Assembly: GCA_013815785.1 (NCBI GenBank)
Contig: JACDFO010000021.1
Location: 1 to 16,226 of the forward strand
Source: Candidatus Saccharimonadota bacterium
Lineage (GTDB): Bacteria > Patescibacteriota > Saccharimonadia > Saccharimonadales > JACDFO01
Direction: 5' to 3'
Length of the DNA stretch: 16,226 bases
Under the pieces are notes generated by a model, which did not search any database, was not told the origin of the DNA, and worked only from the letters and a program-made list of their open reading frames with translations. Both the position numbers and the translations under genes were made by a program. Shown here one piece after another: positions 8,618-15,487 of this stretch (the first letter of the stretch is position 1; each line of letters starts with the position of its first letter).

Positions 8618-11572
8618 CTAAGAAGCTTCTTCATTCTTATTATGCAGAGTGCCGTCACGATCGATATAAATAGTATCTTCACTTATGTCTTGTCCCGAAG
8701 CTACTCCATTAAACGTTGGTCCAGCTGGAGCTGGTTCTTTTTTATTCAGACTCTGTTTAAGCTCTTGGGCAATACCTGCTACTTCTTTATCTTCGATATC
8801 GGTGCTTGAAATGTTACGTGTTTCCGACAATTGCTCAGGCTCTTTTACTGCTGGAGATATTGGTTTTGGTTGCACGATGATAGGCGCTTGTAGCGGCGTG
8901 GAACTTTGCTGTAGCGATGCTACTGCAGATCTTGTACTTAACGTCGGTACAAGTGCCGCAGGAGCTGCGTGAGGCGCTTGTTTACGCTTAGCCAGCCACT
9001 CATCAAGAAATGAAGCCCCGGAGCCTGGAACAACGGGCTTTGGAGAACCTGGAGGCATGCCACTACGAGGCGGCATACTACCAGCCGTGCCGGATGGAGT
9101 TTGAAGCGATGGCTTAGGGACATCTTTTGTCGCAAGCCGCTCGAATATCTCACTTGCTACCTTGCTCTTTGGTCGGCCATATTTAGCTGCTGACAATTGT
9201 TTTAATGCTTGGAGAAGCTGTTGATTCGATTTTCCGAGTGGCGGCAAAGCAGCCATACTAAAGGGTTGGGTTGGCACACCTTTGATAAGAGTGCGTACGA
9301 TCGCGTTGTGGTTAGGTACTCGAAGCAGGTCGTCGCCGTCGAATACCGGCTGAAAGTAGCGAGACAATAGCTCCACATCAGTCTGACCGATACGATAAGC
9401 CACAATCGTACCTACATTACCGATAACAGCGTCCCGTATTTCGTCTGATAGCTGTGTCGTGAACTGGTTCGCAACGATTAAATTCAGGCGATATTTTCTT
9501 GCTTCGGACATGATGGTTGCAAAGGAATCAGTCGAGAAATTCTGAAACTCATCAACATATAAACAGAAATTCTGCCGCTGGTCTTCCGGAATATCCGCTC
9601 GACTCATAGCGGCTGCTTGGAACTTCATAACAAAGATCATTCCCAGCAATTTTGAATTAAGATCGCCTGTCTTGCCTTTACTAAGGTTTACTATCAGAAT
9701 TTTTTTGTTGTCCATGATTTCGCGCAGATTAAACGAGCTCTTAGTCTGCCCGATGATATTGCGCATCATTTCGTTGCTCAAAAATGCACCGAACTTACTG
9801 ACCACCCAGCTCGTTACCTCACCGGCTTCGTTTGATCGTTGAGAGTTCGGCCATTCCTTGGTCCAGAAATCCATCACATTCTGGTCTGATACATATTTGA
9901 GTTTCGCCTTCATGAAATCCGGGTCTATTAGTAACTTTGGAATATCCACAAACGTACCACCACTTGGGTCTGACATCAGTAACAGCGCACAGTTTGTAAA
10001 GATACGTTCAAAGCGCGGTCCGATGATTCCCTGCTTCTGCGGGTCATAAAGCTTATACAACATGTTGAGCGATTCTTGGATTAAGAAATCTTTTTGCTCC
10101 GGCGTATGATACTCGAACATATTTAATCCCATCGGATAATCCATATCAGCCGGACAGAAATAAATAACGTCTTCAACTCGTTCGCGTGGAACCATAGAAA
10201 TCAATTTTTCGGCAGTATCTCCGTGAGGATCCACAAAGGCGAAACCATCACCGTTCAACATGTCCTGCAAGGCTAAGTTCTCTAAGAAAGTCGACTTTCC
10301 AGTACCGGTCTGCCCCACCGCGTATACATGACGTTGTCGATCCTCCAGCGCTAATCGAATCGGTTTTTTGACACCGCGGAATACGTTGTAGCCCAGTAAC
10401 ATGCCGTCATCGGAAACATTTCGAGGACCATCGACCTGTTTGCTGGCTTGTCGCTCTAGTTGTGAAGTTGGAATATTTTTTTGATCAGGAAAATGAAAGA
10501 GTGTAGCCAACTCGACCGAATTTAAAATACTTTGATTATTCTCTTGCGGAAAAAACCGCAGTATATATGCCGTTACGAATCGTTCGATATCTTTAGCCGG
10601 TGTAAACTTAAAACCATTCTTACCCTGAGCATCAAACAACGAAAACGTTGCTACTACATTATTCAAAAGAGATTGCGCACGTTGCGAAATATTAGACGAA
10701 GCGACTACACGGACAAGCACTTCATAACCCGGATGTCTGGTCTTATCATCTATAGAATCTAAGATTGCTTGTTCAGAACTTGAAAGTTCTGGCTTTTCGC
10801 TGCTACCTTTTGCACCTTTTTCTTCTGGGACTTTCACTGCCGCAGTGGCTAGATCGCGCACCCAGCTAGCGGCCAGACCGCTACCCTTTTTACTATCTGG
10901 ACCTTTGCGTTTCTTGCTGGCTACCGCCGCAGCGGCTTTGCGCCAACCTGGGTTCGCAGGACGCATCAGAAACTGAATGCCCACACCATCTTCCTTATCC
11001 AACGTCGAAAGTGAGTTCAACAATGACTGCATAGCGTCCCGTTTAAGATCCTGATAAGTCGCAATCGGATAAGCATAGTTCTCTTTCAAGGTCAGTTCAC
11101 CACCGATAGTTCCGCTAATTTTTCCAACTGGGCTAAAGATATTGTGTTCAGCGACTTCCTCTAAGCGTGCTGCCGGATAAGCACTGATGACTGCTTGCTT
11201 GACGACATCTACCATGGCTACCGGCGCGGCAGCATAAAAGTGTACGAAGCCCTTTGAACCGACAATTTCAAACGTAAAGTGTCGCTGACCGTAAAACTTA
11301 CTTTTCATCCCTTTTTGCAATGTGCTAGCAATAATATTGTAGAGAATCTGAGCTTTTGATATGTTTTCGTCTACAAGATCACGAACGTCGCGACCGCCTC
11401 CATCCGTATCATCACTCGGGGGTGGTAGATGTATAAGTAAAGGAACCATCTTGAGTCCACGTTCAAAATTCTTTTGTTCCCTAAAAACGCGGCGTATCTG
11501 AAAGAAAATTATTGGCAATGCGATAGCGGCAATAACCAAAAATGCGACCATTATAGTTATAAGTGTGCCCAT
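8618..11572 (-). CDS. TraG/VirD4-like (HerA superfamily) membrane-anchored ATPase
   Basis: 984-aa P-loop ATPase resembling type IV secretion coupling proteins. One N-terminal transmembrane helix (about 4-25) is followed by a cytoplasmic domain of about 350 residues with no motif I recognise. The ATPase core has Walker A GQTGTGKST at 420-428, Walker B LYVDEFQ at 671-677 and a sensor-type ANQF at 701-704. A VGTIVAYRIG segment follows, typical of TraD/TraG-like proteins. Residues from about 800 on are Pro/Ser/Ala-rich and look disordered. Proteins of this family pump DNA or protein substrates through a membrane channel. No VirB4, relaxase, pilin or channel gene is visible nearby, so the substrate is unknown. 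The ATG lies 3 nt after the preceding stop, showing an operon with the two or three small genes upstream. Confidence 0.88.
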   Translation of the reverse strand: MGTLITIMVAFLVIAAIALPIIFFQIRRVFREQKNFERGLKMVPLLIHLPPPSDDTDGGGRDVRDLVDENISKAQILYNIIASTLQKGMKSKFYGQRHFTFEIVGSKGFVHFYAAAPVAMVDVVKQAVISAYPAARLEEVAEHNIFSPVGKISGTIGGELTLKENYAYPIATYQDLKRDAMQSLLNSLSTLDKEDGVGIQFLMRPANPGWRKAAAAVASKKRKGPDSKKGSGLAASWVRDLATAAVKVPEEKGAKGSSEKPELSSSEQAILDSIDDKTRHPGYEVLVRVVASSNISQRAQSLLNNVVATFSLFDAQGKNGFKFTPAKDIERFVTAYILRFFPQENNQSILNSVELATLFHFPDQKNIPTSQLERQASKQVDGPRNVSDDGMLLGYNVFRGVKKPIRLALEDRQRHVYAVGQTGTGKSTFLENLALQDMLNGDGFAFVDPHGDTAEKLISMVPRERVEDVIYFCPADMDYPMGLNMFEYHTPEQKDFLIQESLNMLYKLYDPQKQGIIGPRFERIFTNCALLLMSDPSGGTFVDIPKLLIDPDFMKAKLKYVSDQNVMDFWTKEWPNSQRSNEAGEVTSWVVSKFGAFLSNEMMRNIIGQTKSSFNLREIMDNKKILIVNLSKGKTGDLNSKLLGMIFVMKFQAAAMSRADIPEDQRQNFCLYVDEFQNFSTDSFATIMSEARKYRLNLIVANQFTTQLSDEIRDAVIGNVGTIVAYRIGQTDVELLSRYFQPVFDGDDLLRVPNHNAIVRTLIKGVPTQPFSMAALPPLGKSNQQLLQALKQLSAAKYGRPKSKVASEIFERLATKDVPKPSLQTPSGTAGSMPPRSGMPPGSPKPVVPGSGASFLDEWLAKRKQAPHAAPAALVPTLSTRSAVASLQQSSTPLQAPIIVQPKPISPAVKEPEQLSETRNISSTDIEDKEVAGIAQELKQSLNKKEPAPAGPTFNGVASGQDISEDTIYIDRDGTLHNKNEEAS

Positions 11573-11575
11573 CTC

Positions 11576-12007
11576 TTACTCGCTCAGCTTAATATCTTTG
11601 TTATACCGTTTCTTAAGATAGTCTGCCTTGATTATGTTCATCTCTTTATTCTGTTGATGTGGATCGTGGCGAGTGTGTTCTACGATCTGCTTGGCTTTGT
11701 CGACCCATTCTTTTTCAATCAGGTCAGTATCGTCAGCAATCTGTGGCGTAATCGCCATGCCAGGCACTCCTGTCGGTGGTGCGGTATGAGGCGTAACTAA
11801 AGGTACTGCCTGGGGGTCAGGATTATTCTGAGATGTCTGAGGAAGCGTCGTGGCGGCACTCTGAGCTGAAGCATCCTGCTCCAGCTTTTTAGAAGCCTCC
11901 ATTTCAGTTTTGGCAGGCGTCCGAGCAGTATATTCGTCTGCTTTGTATTCTTGTTCTGGCCTCGGCAACTCGACCGATGGCAATGTGTCCGGTGCTTGAT
12001 GATCCAT
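11576..12007 (-). CDS. Proline-rich hydrophilic protein, partner of the ATPase operon
   Basis: Unrecognised 143-aa soluble protein. The first about 85 residues are low-complexity, rich in Pro, Gln, Thr and Glu. A more ordered, probably helical C-terminal block (about 92-143) contains DLIEKEWVDKAKQIVE and ends in a basic KKRYNKD stretch. No signal peptide or membrane helix. I place the start at the ATG of 12005-12007. A TTG at 12038-12040 would add 11 residues but has no ribosome-binding site. Directly upstream is TGTTATACT, an extended -10-like element whose expected start falls within a few bases of this ATG, so a leaderless mRNA is possible. The gene is followed after 3 nt by the TraG/VirD4-like ATPase, and a role as its cytoplasmic adaptor is inferred from position. 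Confidence 0.75.
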   Translation of the reverse strand: MDHQAPDTLPSVELPRPEQEYKADEYTARTPAKTEMEASKKLEQDASAQSAATTLPQTSQNNPDPQAVPLVTPHTAPPTGVPGMAITPQIADDTDLIEKEWVDKAKQIVEHTRHDPHQQNKEMNIIKADYLKKRYNKDIKLSE

Positions 12008-12015
12008 TATAATGC

Positions 12016-12024
12016 CAGTATAAC
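12016..12024 (-). promoter_or_regulatory. Extended -10 element before the Pro-rich gene
   Basis: TGTTATACT on the minus strand carries the TG-N extension and a TATACT hexamer. The hexamer ends 9 bp before the ATG at 12007, so transcription would start within a few bases of the start codon. No good -35 is seen at 16-18 bp, which is acceptable for extended -10 promoters. It may be an internal promoter serving the last two genes of the cluster. Confidence 0.35.
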
Positions 12025-12049
12025 AGATGTATTCCGGCAATACAGCGAC

Positions 12050-12409
12050 TTATATTTTGAGGAAATCAATCCGCCTCATATAAAAGATAAACATAACCAG
12101 TAAACCGATGACTATAGCGCTGTCGCGCACTGTTAATTGCCGTATCGAGGCAAGAATAAGCAGCAAGGTTGGTAAAAAAGCTACTACTCCAGCCATAATC
12201 TTCACTCTTTTACTAGAGCGCCTATTTAAGGTAATCCCAAGTACTGCTTCGGCAGTCTTATACAAAATAAGCAGTAAAAGTACGAAAGGAATTATTAACA
12301 GAGGTAGTGGTAGTGTTTCTGGATTTGTAACCAGTAGAAAAACCGGTAAACTTATCCAAAGTAGCACTAGTATGGTTAATTTTTGTACTTGTTTATACAT
12401 GAATAGCAT
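12050..12409 (-). CDS. Small four-helix membrane protein
   Basis: Unrecognised 119-aa integral membrane protein with hydrophobic segments at about 10-27, 33-52, 70-90 and 95-112. A basic loop (RRSSKR) between helices 2 and 3 suggests that loop is cytoplasmic. The ATG at 12407-12409 overlaps the stop of the upstream small ORF (TAATG), and a weak AGG lies 8 nt before it. A second ATG three codons in is an alternative. It lies in the same leftward cluster as the ATPase, 42 nt before the Pro-rich gene. A membrane partner of the ATPase is plausible but is inferred only from gene order. Confidence 0.8.
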   Translation of the reverse strand: MLFMYKQVQKLTILVLLWISLPVFLLVTNPETLPLPLLIIPFVLLLLILYKTAEAVLGITLNRRSSKRVKIMAGVVAFLPTLLLILASIRQLTVRDSAIVIGLLVMFIFYMRRIDFLKI

Positions 12410-12600
12410 TATGACAGCCTAGTCTTAATTTTAAGCAAAACACTGCCCTTGGCGGCAGTGTAAAAGTTCTTGGAGCCGGGACGGTAAATCCGCTCGATAA
12501 ATATTATTTTATAGCGCTTACCGTCCGTAGCTTGACTGACCGCTCTCATGACGAGAGCGTTAGCGGTTTGAACCGTAGATTTGTAGGTTTTTGTTTTCAA
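12409..12600 (-). CDS. Possible 63-aa basic protein (may be a structured RNA instead)
   Basis: Reading frame of 63 codons with a TTG start, a few bases after the predicted transcription start (about 12606). Its stop overlaps the start of the next gene as TAATG. The translation is basic and unrecognised, with a plausible beta-rich stretch near 28-45. An ATG at codon 18 would give 46 aa. G+C is clearly higher than in the AT-rich DNA just upstream, which favours a real gene. Against this, the same segment folds into four consecutive stem-loops, the last followed by a short U-run, and there is no Shine-Dalgarno. It may be a protein, a leader RNA regulating the genes downstream, or both. Confidence 0.45.
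   Translation of the reverse strand: MKTKTYKSTVQTANALVMRAVSQATDGKRYKIIFIERIYRPGSKNFYTAAKGSVLLKIKTRLS
12440..12461 (-). terminator. Terminator-like hairpin in the cluster leader
   Basis: A perfect 8-bp stem (ACACTGCC/GGCAGTGT) with a 6-base loop is followed on the minus strand by UUUGCUU. It lies 31 bp before the membrane-protein ATG at 12409. It could act as a partial terminator or attenuator. The U-run is short and interrupted, so a full terminator is doubtful. Confidence 0.4.
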
Positions 12601-12612
12601 CTTACGCTATTC

Positions 12613-12641
12613 AATGTACTATTTCTGTTCTTAAATGTCAA
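12613..12641 (-). promoter_or_regulatory. Promoter of the ATPase cluster
   Basis: On the minus strand TTGACA (12636-12641) and TACATT (12613-12618) are spaced by 17 bp. The predicted start is near 12606, at the exact boundary between the AT-rich gap and the higher-GC cluster. It would drive the possible small ORF, the membrane protein, the Pro-rich protein and the ATPase. Confidence 0.6.
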
Positions 12642-13657
12642 GTAGTTGTAGTTGTAATTATTATAACGTATATCTTTAATCGATAAAATATAGCTGAAAA
12701 GTTTTGATTAAATATCGTTGTTATAATTATTTAACTTATTTACACTTTATATTTTTAAATTTGAACCAAATAGCCTTTTTTATATGAGTATTTTTTATGA
12801 TTTATCCATGATTTATTTATTGTACTTTAGCGTACTCTTGCCGTTTTAAAACGACCTTCAGTACGATAATTCAAGCTTAAAAAGAACCGAAATAAACTAA
12901 AAATACCAATATATAAATGAAGCATTTTTTGCGATCGCTTTGACATGTTTCCTATGCTGAATACATTTTGCCTAAACAGCAAACACTTACGCCAATCAAT
13001 TACACCACCATAAAAGCATTTTAGAGACAGTACAGCTGTTTAAGCTTATAAATATGCATCTGTACTAGTTATTAGCATGATTACGCCCTTAAAGTGGTTT
13101 AAACACGCCCAACACTTACACCTCAACTAAGTAACGCTTACATTTCGCAGCCACGATACACAACTAACCGCCTATAGAAGTTTAGTTTCTCTTATCGTAG
13201 CCATGAATACTCTTTATAAGCTAAATATCGTTCTTTTGGGTTGACTACAGCCTATGGTCAATGCCAAAGTACAAAAATTTTAGAGCTTAAGCAGTAAAGA
13301 CGTTTTACATGCGTTTATTAAAACTAAGCTAATTTACGGCTAGGTAGACTAAAATTAACGAACATATAGAGTTATTGGTCATTAATCCAGGTTAATACAT
13401 TAGATTATGTGAAATAGTGGGTTTCTTTTTCTTTATTCAATTTTTTAAAGCGTGGTAAGTATTCGCTTACAACATTAGGAATGCTAGTTAGCTATTCACT
13501 CGTTTTCTAAAATCTATTTTATCATTAAGCATTTGGATACTGTTGTATACCTTATCTACTGGTCATTGAGATACCTATTCTGACTGATTTTTATCTAATG
13601 CTGCTTATTTACAACGACTAGTTATACACAGGTTATTGATTTTAAACACAATCGTTA
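12642..13657. other. Gene-free AT-rich interval
   Basis: About 1 kb with no ORF of 60 codons or more on either strand and no rRNA or recognisable tRNA. By hand count, 12661-12840 is about 20% G+C, and later parts are roughly 30%. One perfect DnaA-box match TTATACACA lies at 13622-13630, with weaker TTATTTACA copies near 12738 and 13606. A 7-bp inverted repeat AGTACAG/CTGTACT spans 13029-13066, and the palindrome GCGATCGC lies near 12931. Two similar ACACTTAC-type stretches lie near 12983 and 13112. Nothing here gives a firm function. A replication origin, undetected RNA genes or decayed sequence are all possible. Confidence 0.7.
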
Positions 13658-13687
13658 TTGACAGTGCCCATATGTCCCGTCTAAGAT
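13658..13687 (+). promoter_or_regulatory. Strong promoter upstream of a predicted RNA / comM leader
   Basis: TTGACA (13658-13663), 18 bp, then TAAGAT (13682-13687). Both hexamers and the spacing equal those of the 16S rRNA promoter in this window. The start would be near 13694, exactly at the 5' base of the first stem-loop of the RNA listed next. No ORF begins between here and the terminator at 13816-13850. Confidence 0.6.
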
Positions 13688-13693
13688 ATGTTC

Positions 13694-13852
13694 AGCACTG
13701 AGTAAATAAAGTGCTCAAAAACAAAAACGAATCTGTAACAACGGCTTCTCGCAAGCCGTTGTTCAATGAAAAGCTAAAACTAACAGATTATAAAAAACAC
13801 ATCAAAACTTCGTCGACAACCCATAGACTTTAGTCCATGGGTTGTTTTAATT
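13694..13852 (+). ncRNA. Predicted structured small RNA or comM leader
   Basis: Predicted transcript of about 155-160 nt bounded by a strong promoter and an intrinsic terminator. Elements in order: hairpin AGCACT/AGTGCT (13694-13715); an outer stem AATCTGT (13730-13736) with ACAGATT (13783-13789); inside it a perfect 11-bp hairpin (13737-13747 with 13753-13763, loop CTCGC); A-rich single-stranded linkers; then the terminator hairpin. There is no credible ORF. I do not recognise it as SRP RNA, RNase P RNA or tmRNA. Because comM starts 31 bp after the terminator on the same strand, it could also be a regulatory leader. A weak alternative pairing exists between GTTGTT of the 11-bp hairpin and GACAAC of the terminator arm. 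Confidence 0.5.
13816..13850 (+). terminator. Intrinsic terminator
   Basis: A 9-bp perfect stem ACAACCCAT (13816-13824) with ATGGGTTGT (13837-13845) is extended inside by GAC/GTC around a TTTA loop after one mismatch. It is followed by TTTAATTATT on the plus strand. It ends about 30 bp before the comM start. The U-tract only exists in the rightward direction, so it terminates or attenuates transcription coming from 13694. Confidence 0.7.
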
Positions 13853-13882
13853 ATTGCTCATATCTGCTTCAATAGGTGAAGT

Positions 13883-15403
13883 ATGAAACCTGTTGTGCGT
13901 AGTATATTAGAAGCCGGTAATGAAGGCATTATTATTGACGTTGAGTGTCATACCTCTAATGGCTTACCCGGTATTGTCATCATCGGCTTTGCCAATAAGG
14001 CGATAGACGAGGCAAAAGAACGGGTTAAGAGTGCATTCTCTAGTAGTAAACTCGACTTACCCCGTAAACGTATAACTATCAATCTAGCCCCTGCTGATAT
14101 ACCGAAAGATGGTACGAGTTTTGATCTAGCTATTGCTGCGGCTATCCTCTTAGGTAGCGAACGAGTGCCTGAAACAAAACTTTCAGGCACATTGGTTCTA
14201 GGAGAACTAGGGTTAGATGGTACTGTCCGGCCAGTTCGTGGAATAATCGGTAAGCTGTTACATGCTAAGCAAAAAGGCTTTAAAACTTTCTATATCCCAA
14301 AGGGAAATCTTGAGCAAGCCAGCCTTATACCAAACGTTACCTTAATTTCGGTATCGACACTGAGAGATTTGTATCTGGAACTAAATAATACTATCTCTTT
14401 ACCCCAAGTAAACAGCAGCGGCAAATTACCGCCTGCGGTCACTGCAGAAACTAGCCAGTTGGATTTTTCAGATGTGGTTGGGCAAGCTAGGGCAAAACGA
14501 GCGCTAGAAATCGCTGCAGCTGGTATGCACAATGTACTGCTTAGCGGGGCGCCTGGGGCTGGTAAAAGCATGCTGGCCAAAGCAATTCCCAGCATCCTGC
14601 CCGCCATGACCCTAGAGGAAATCCTGGAAGTGACCCACCTGCACAGTCTTGCTAGCCGGCAATATGACCGTATCATCGTAGAACGCCCCTTTAGAGCTCC
14701 CCACCACAGTGCCAGTGGTATATCCATTATCGGTGGTGGTTCAATTCCGCGACCAGGTGAAATAAGTTTGAGCCATCATGGCGTGTTATTATTCGACGAA
14801 TTCCCTGAATTTAGCCGCTCTACCATCGAGGCCCTGAGGCAACCTCTCGAAGACCGAGTCATTACAGTAGCACGAGCCAAAGATACGATCAGTTTCCCAG
14901 CTAATTTTATTTTGATTGCTACGAGCAACCCCTGCCCTTGTGGTTATTACGGCACATCGAAGGCATGCTCTTGCACCCCTAATGAAATACAGCGTTATCA
15001 AAAGAAGATTTCTGGCCCGATCATAGACCGTATAGATTTGTACGTTGATGTGGACGAAGTCAAACATAGGTCATTGCTGCGAGGAGACAAAGAACAACCA
15101 AGCACTGATATCCGAGAGCGTGTTTCTAGAGCAAGACTACGACAAATGAAGCGTTTTGGTAAAGCTACTAAAACTAATTCCTCTCTAAGCAATCGGGATA
15201 TTAAGCAGCACATCAAACTTTCCGATAGTGCGGAAATTTTATTAAATCAGGCTGCAGAACGATTGGGTATCTCGGCCAGAAGCTACATGCGCACAATAAA
15301 AGTCGCTCAAACCATTGCAGACTTAGATGGCATCGAGGAGATTAACGAAGCGCATATCAGCGAGGCGCTGCAGTACCGAAAACCTCACACCAATAATCTT
15401 TAA
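13883..15403 (+). CDS. comM: ComM/YifB family AAA+ ATPase (Mg-chelatase-like)
   Basis: 506-aa protein of normal ComM/YifB length. In Vibrio and related bacteria ComM is a hexameric helicase that drives branch migration when transformed DNA is integrated; many bacteria without known competence also have it. The N-terminal ChlI/Lon-protease-like domain (about 1-165) contains SNGLPG and NLAPADIPK. The AAA+ core has Walker A GAPGAGKS at 222-229, Walker B LLFDE at 302-306 and a four-cysteine cluster (C351, C353, C362, C364) likely to bind zinc. The arginine-finger region is DRID at 382-385. A C-terminal helical domain (about 405-500) ends the protein. The ATG has a weak AGGTGA about 4 nt upstream. 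No promoter is clear between the terminator and the ATG, so expression may depend on read-through of the leader. infC follows with its own promoter. Confidence 0.95.
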   Translation: MKPVVRSILEAGNEGIIIDVECHTSNGLPGIVIIGFANKAIDEAKERVKSAFSSSKLDLPRKRITINLAPADIPKDGTSFDLAIAAAILLGSERVPETKLSGTLVLGELGLDGTVRPVRGIIGKLLHAKQKGFKTFYIPKGNLEQASLIPNVTLISVSTLRDLYLELNNTISLPQVNSSGKLPPAVTAETSQLDFSDVVGQARAKRALEIAAAGMHNVLLSGAPGAGKSMLAKAIPSILPAMTLEEILEVTHLHSLASRQYDRIIVERPFRAPHHSASGISIIGGGSIPRPGEISLSHHGVLLFDEFPEFSRSTIEALRQPLEDRVITVARAKDTISFPANFILIATSNPCPCGYYGTSKACSCTPNEIQRYQKKISGPIIDRIDLYVDVDEVKHRSLLRGDKEQPSTDIRERVSRARLRQMKRFGKATKTNSSLSNRDIKQHIKLSDSAEILLNQAAERLGISARSYMRTIKVAQTIADLDGIEEINEAHISEALQYRKPHTNNL

Positions 15404-15419
15404 AAAGCAATGATTTCTA

Positions 15420-15448
15420 TTGACCTCTGTTGATTCATCTGTTAATAT
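15420..15448 (+). promoter_or_regulatory. infC operon promoter
   Basis: TTGACC (15420-15425), 17 bp, TAATAT (15443-15448) is a good sigma70-type promoter. It starts transcription near 15455 and leaves a leader of about 33 nt before infC. A perfect 7-bp inverted repeat, TTGACCT (15420-15426) and AGGTCAA (15449-15455), flanks the whole element. Confidence 0.65.
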
Positions 15449-15473
15449 AGGTCAAACCAGTAAACGAATGTAC

Positions 15474-15479
15474 AAGGAG
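15474..15479 (+). promoter_or_regulatory. Shine-Dalgarno that fixes the AUC start of infC
   Basis: AAGGAG lies 8 nt before an ATC codon at 15488-15490. The infC frame has a stop (TAA) at 15461-15463 and no ATG, GTG or TTG between that stop and the conserved N-terminus. An overlapping out-of-frame ATG at 15468 opens only 13 codons. Confidence 0.7.
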
Positions 15480-15487
15480 ACGGCTTC

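Noticed and set aside
8620..8631. Palindrome AAGAAGCTTCTT between the convergent genes, as a bidirectional terminator
   Set aside because: It has no loop and no U-run, and it lies inside the last codons of the ATPase gene.
12541..12575. tRNA-like arms (hairpin plus GGTTCAAACC motif)
   Set aside because: No acceptor stem, no U before a plausible anticodon in the 7-base loop, and wrong spacing of arms.
12931..12938. GCGATCGC palindrome
   Set aside because: A single copy, with no repeats of it in the window, so no evidence for a functional site.
12940..12967. TTGACA-N16-TACATT as a plus-strand promoter in the gene desert
   Set aside because: Weak -10 and no gene, structured RNA or terminator follows it; such matches are expected in AT-rich DNA.
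13029..13066. AGTACAG/CTGTACT inverted repeat as a terminator or RNA hairpin
   Set aside because: 24-base loop, no U-run and no promoter nearby; chance is likely in 1 kb.
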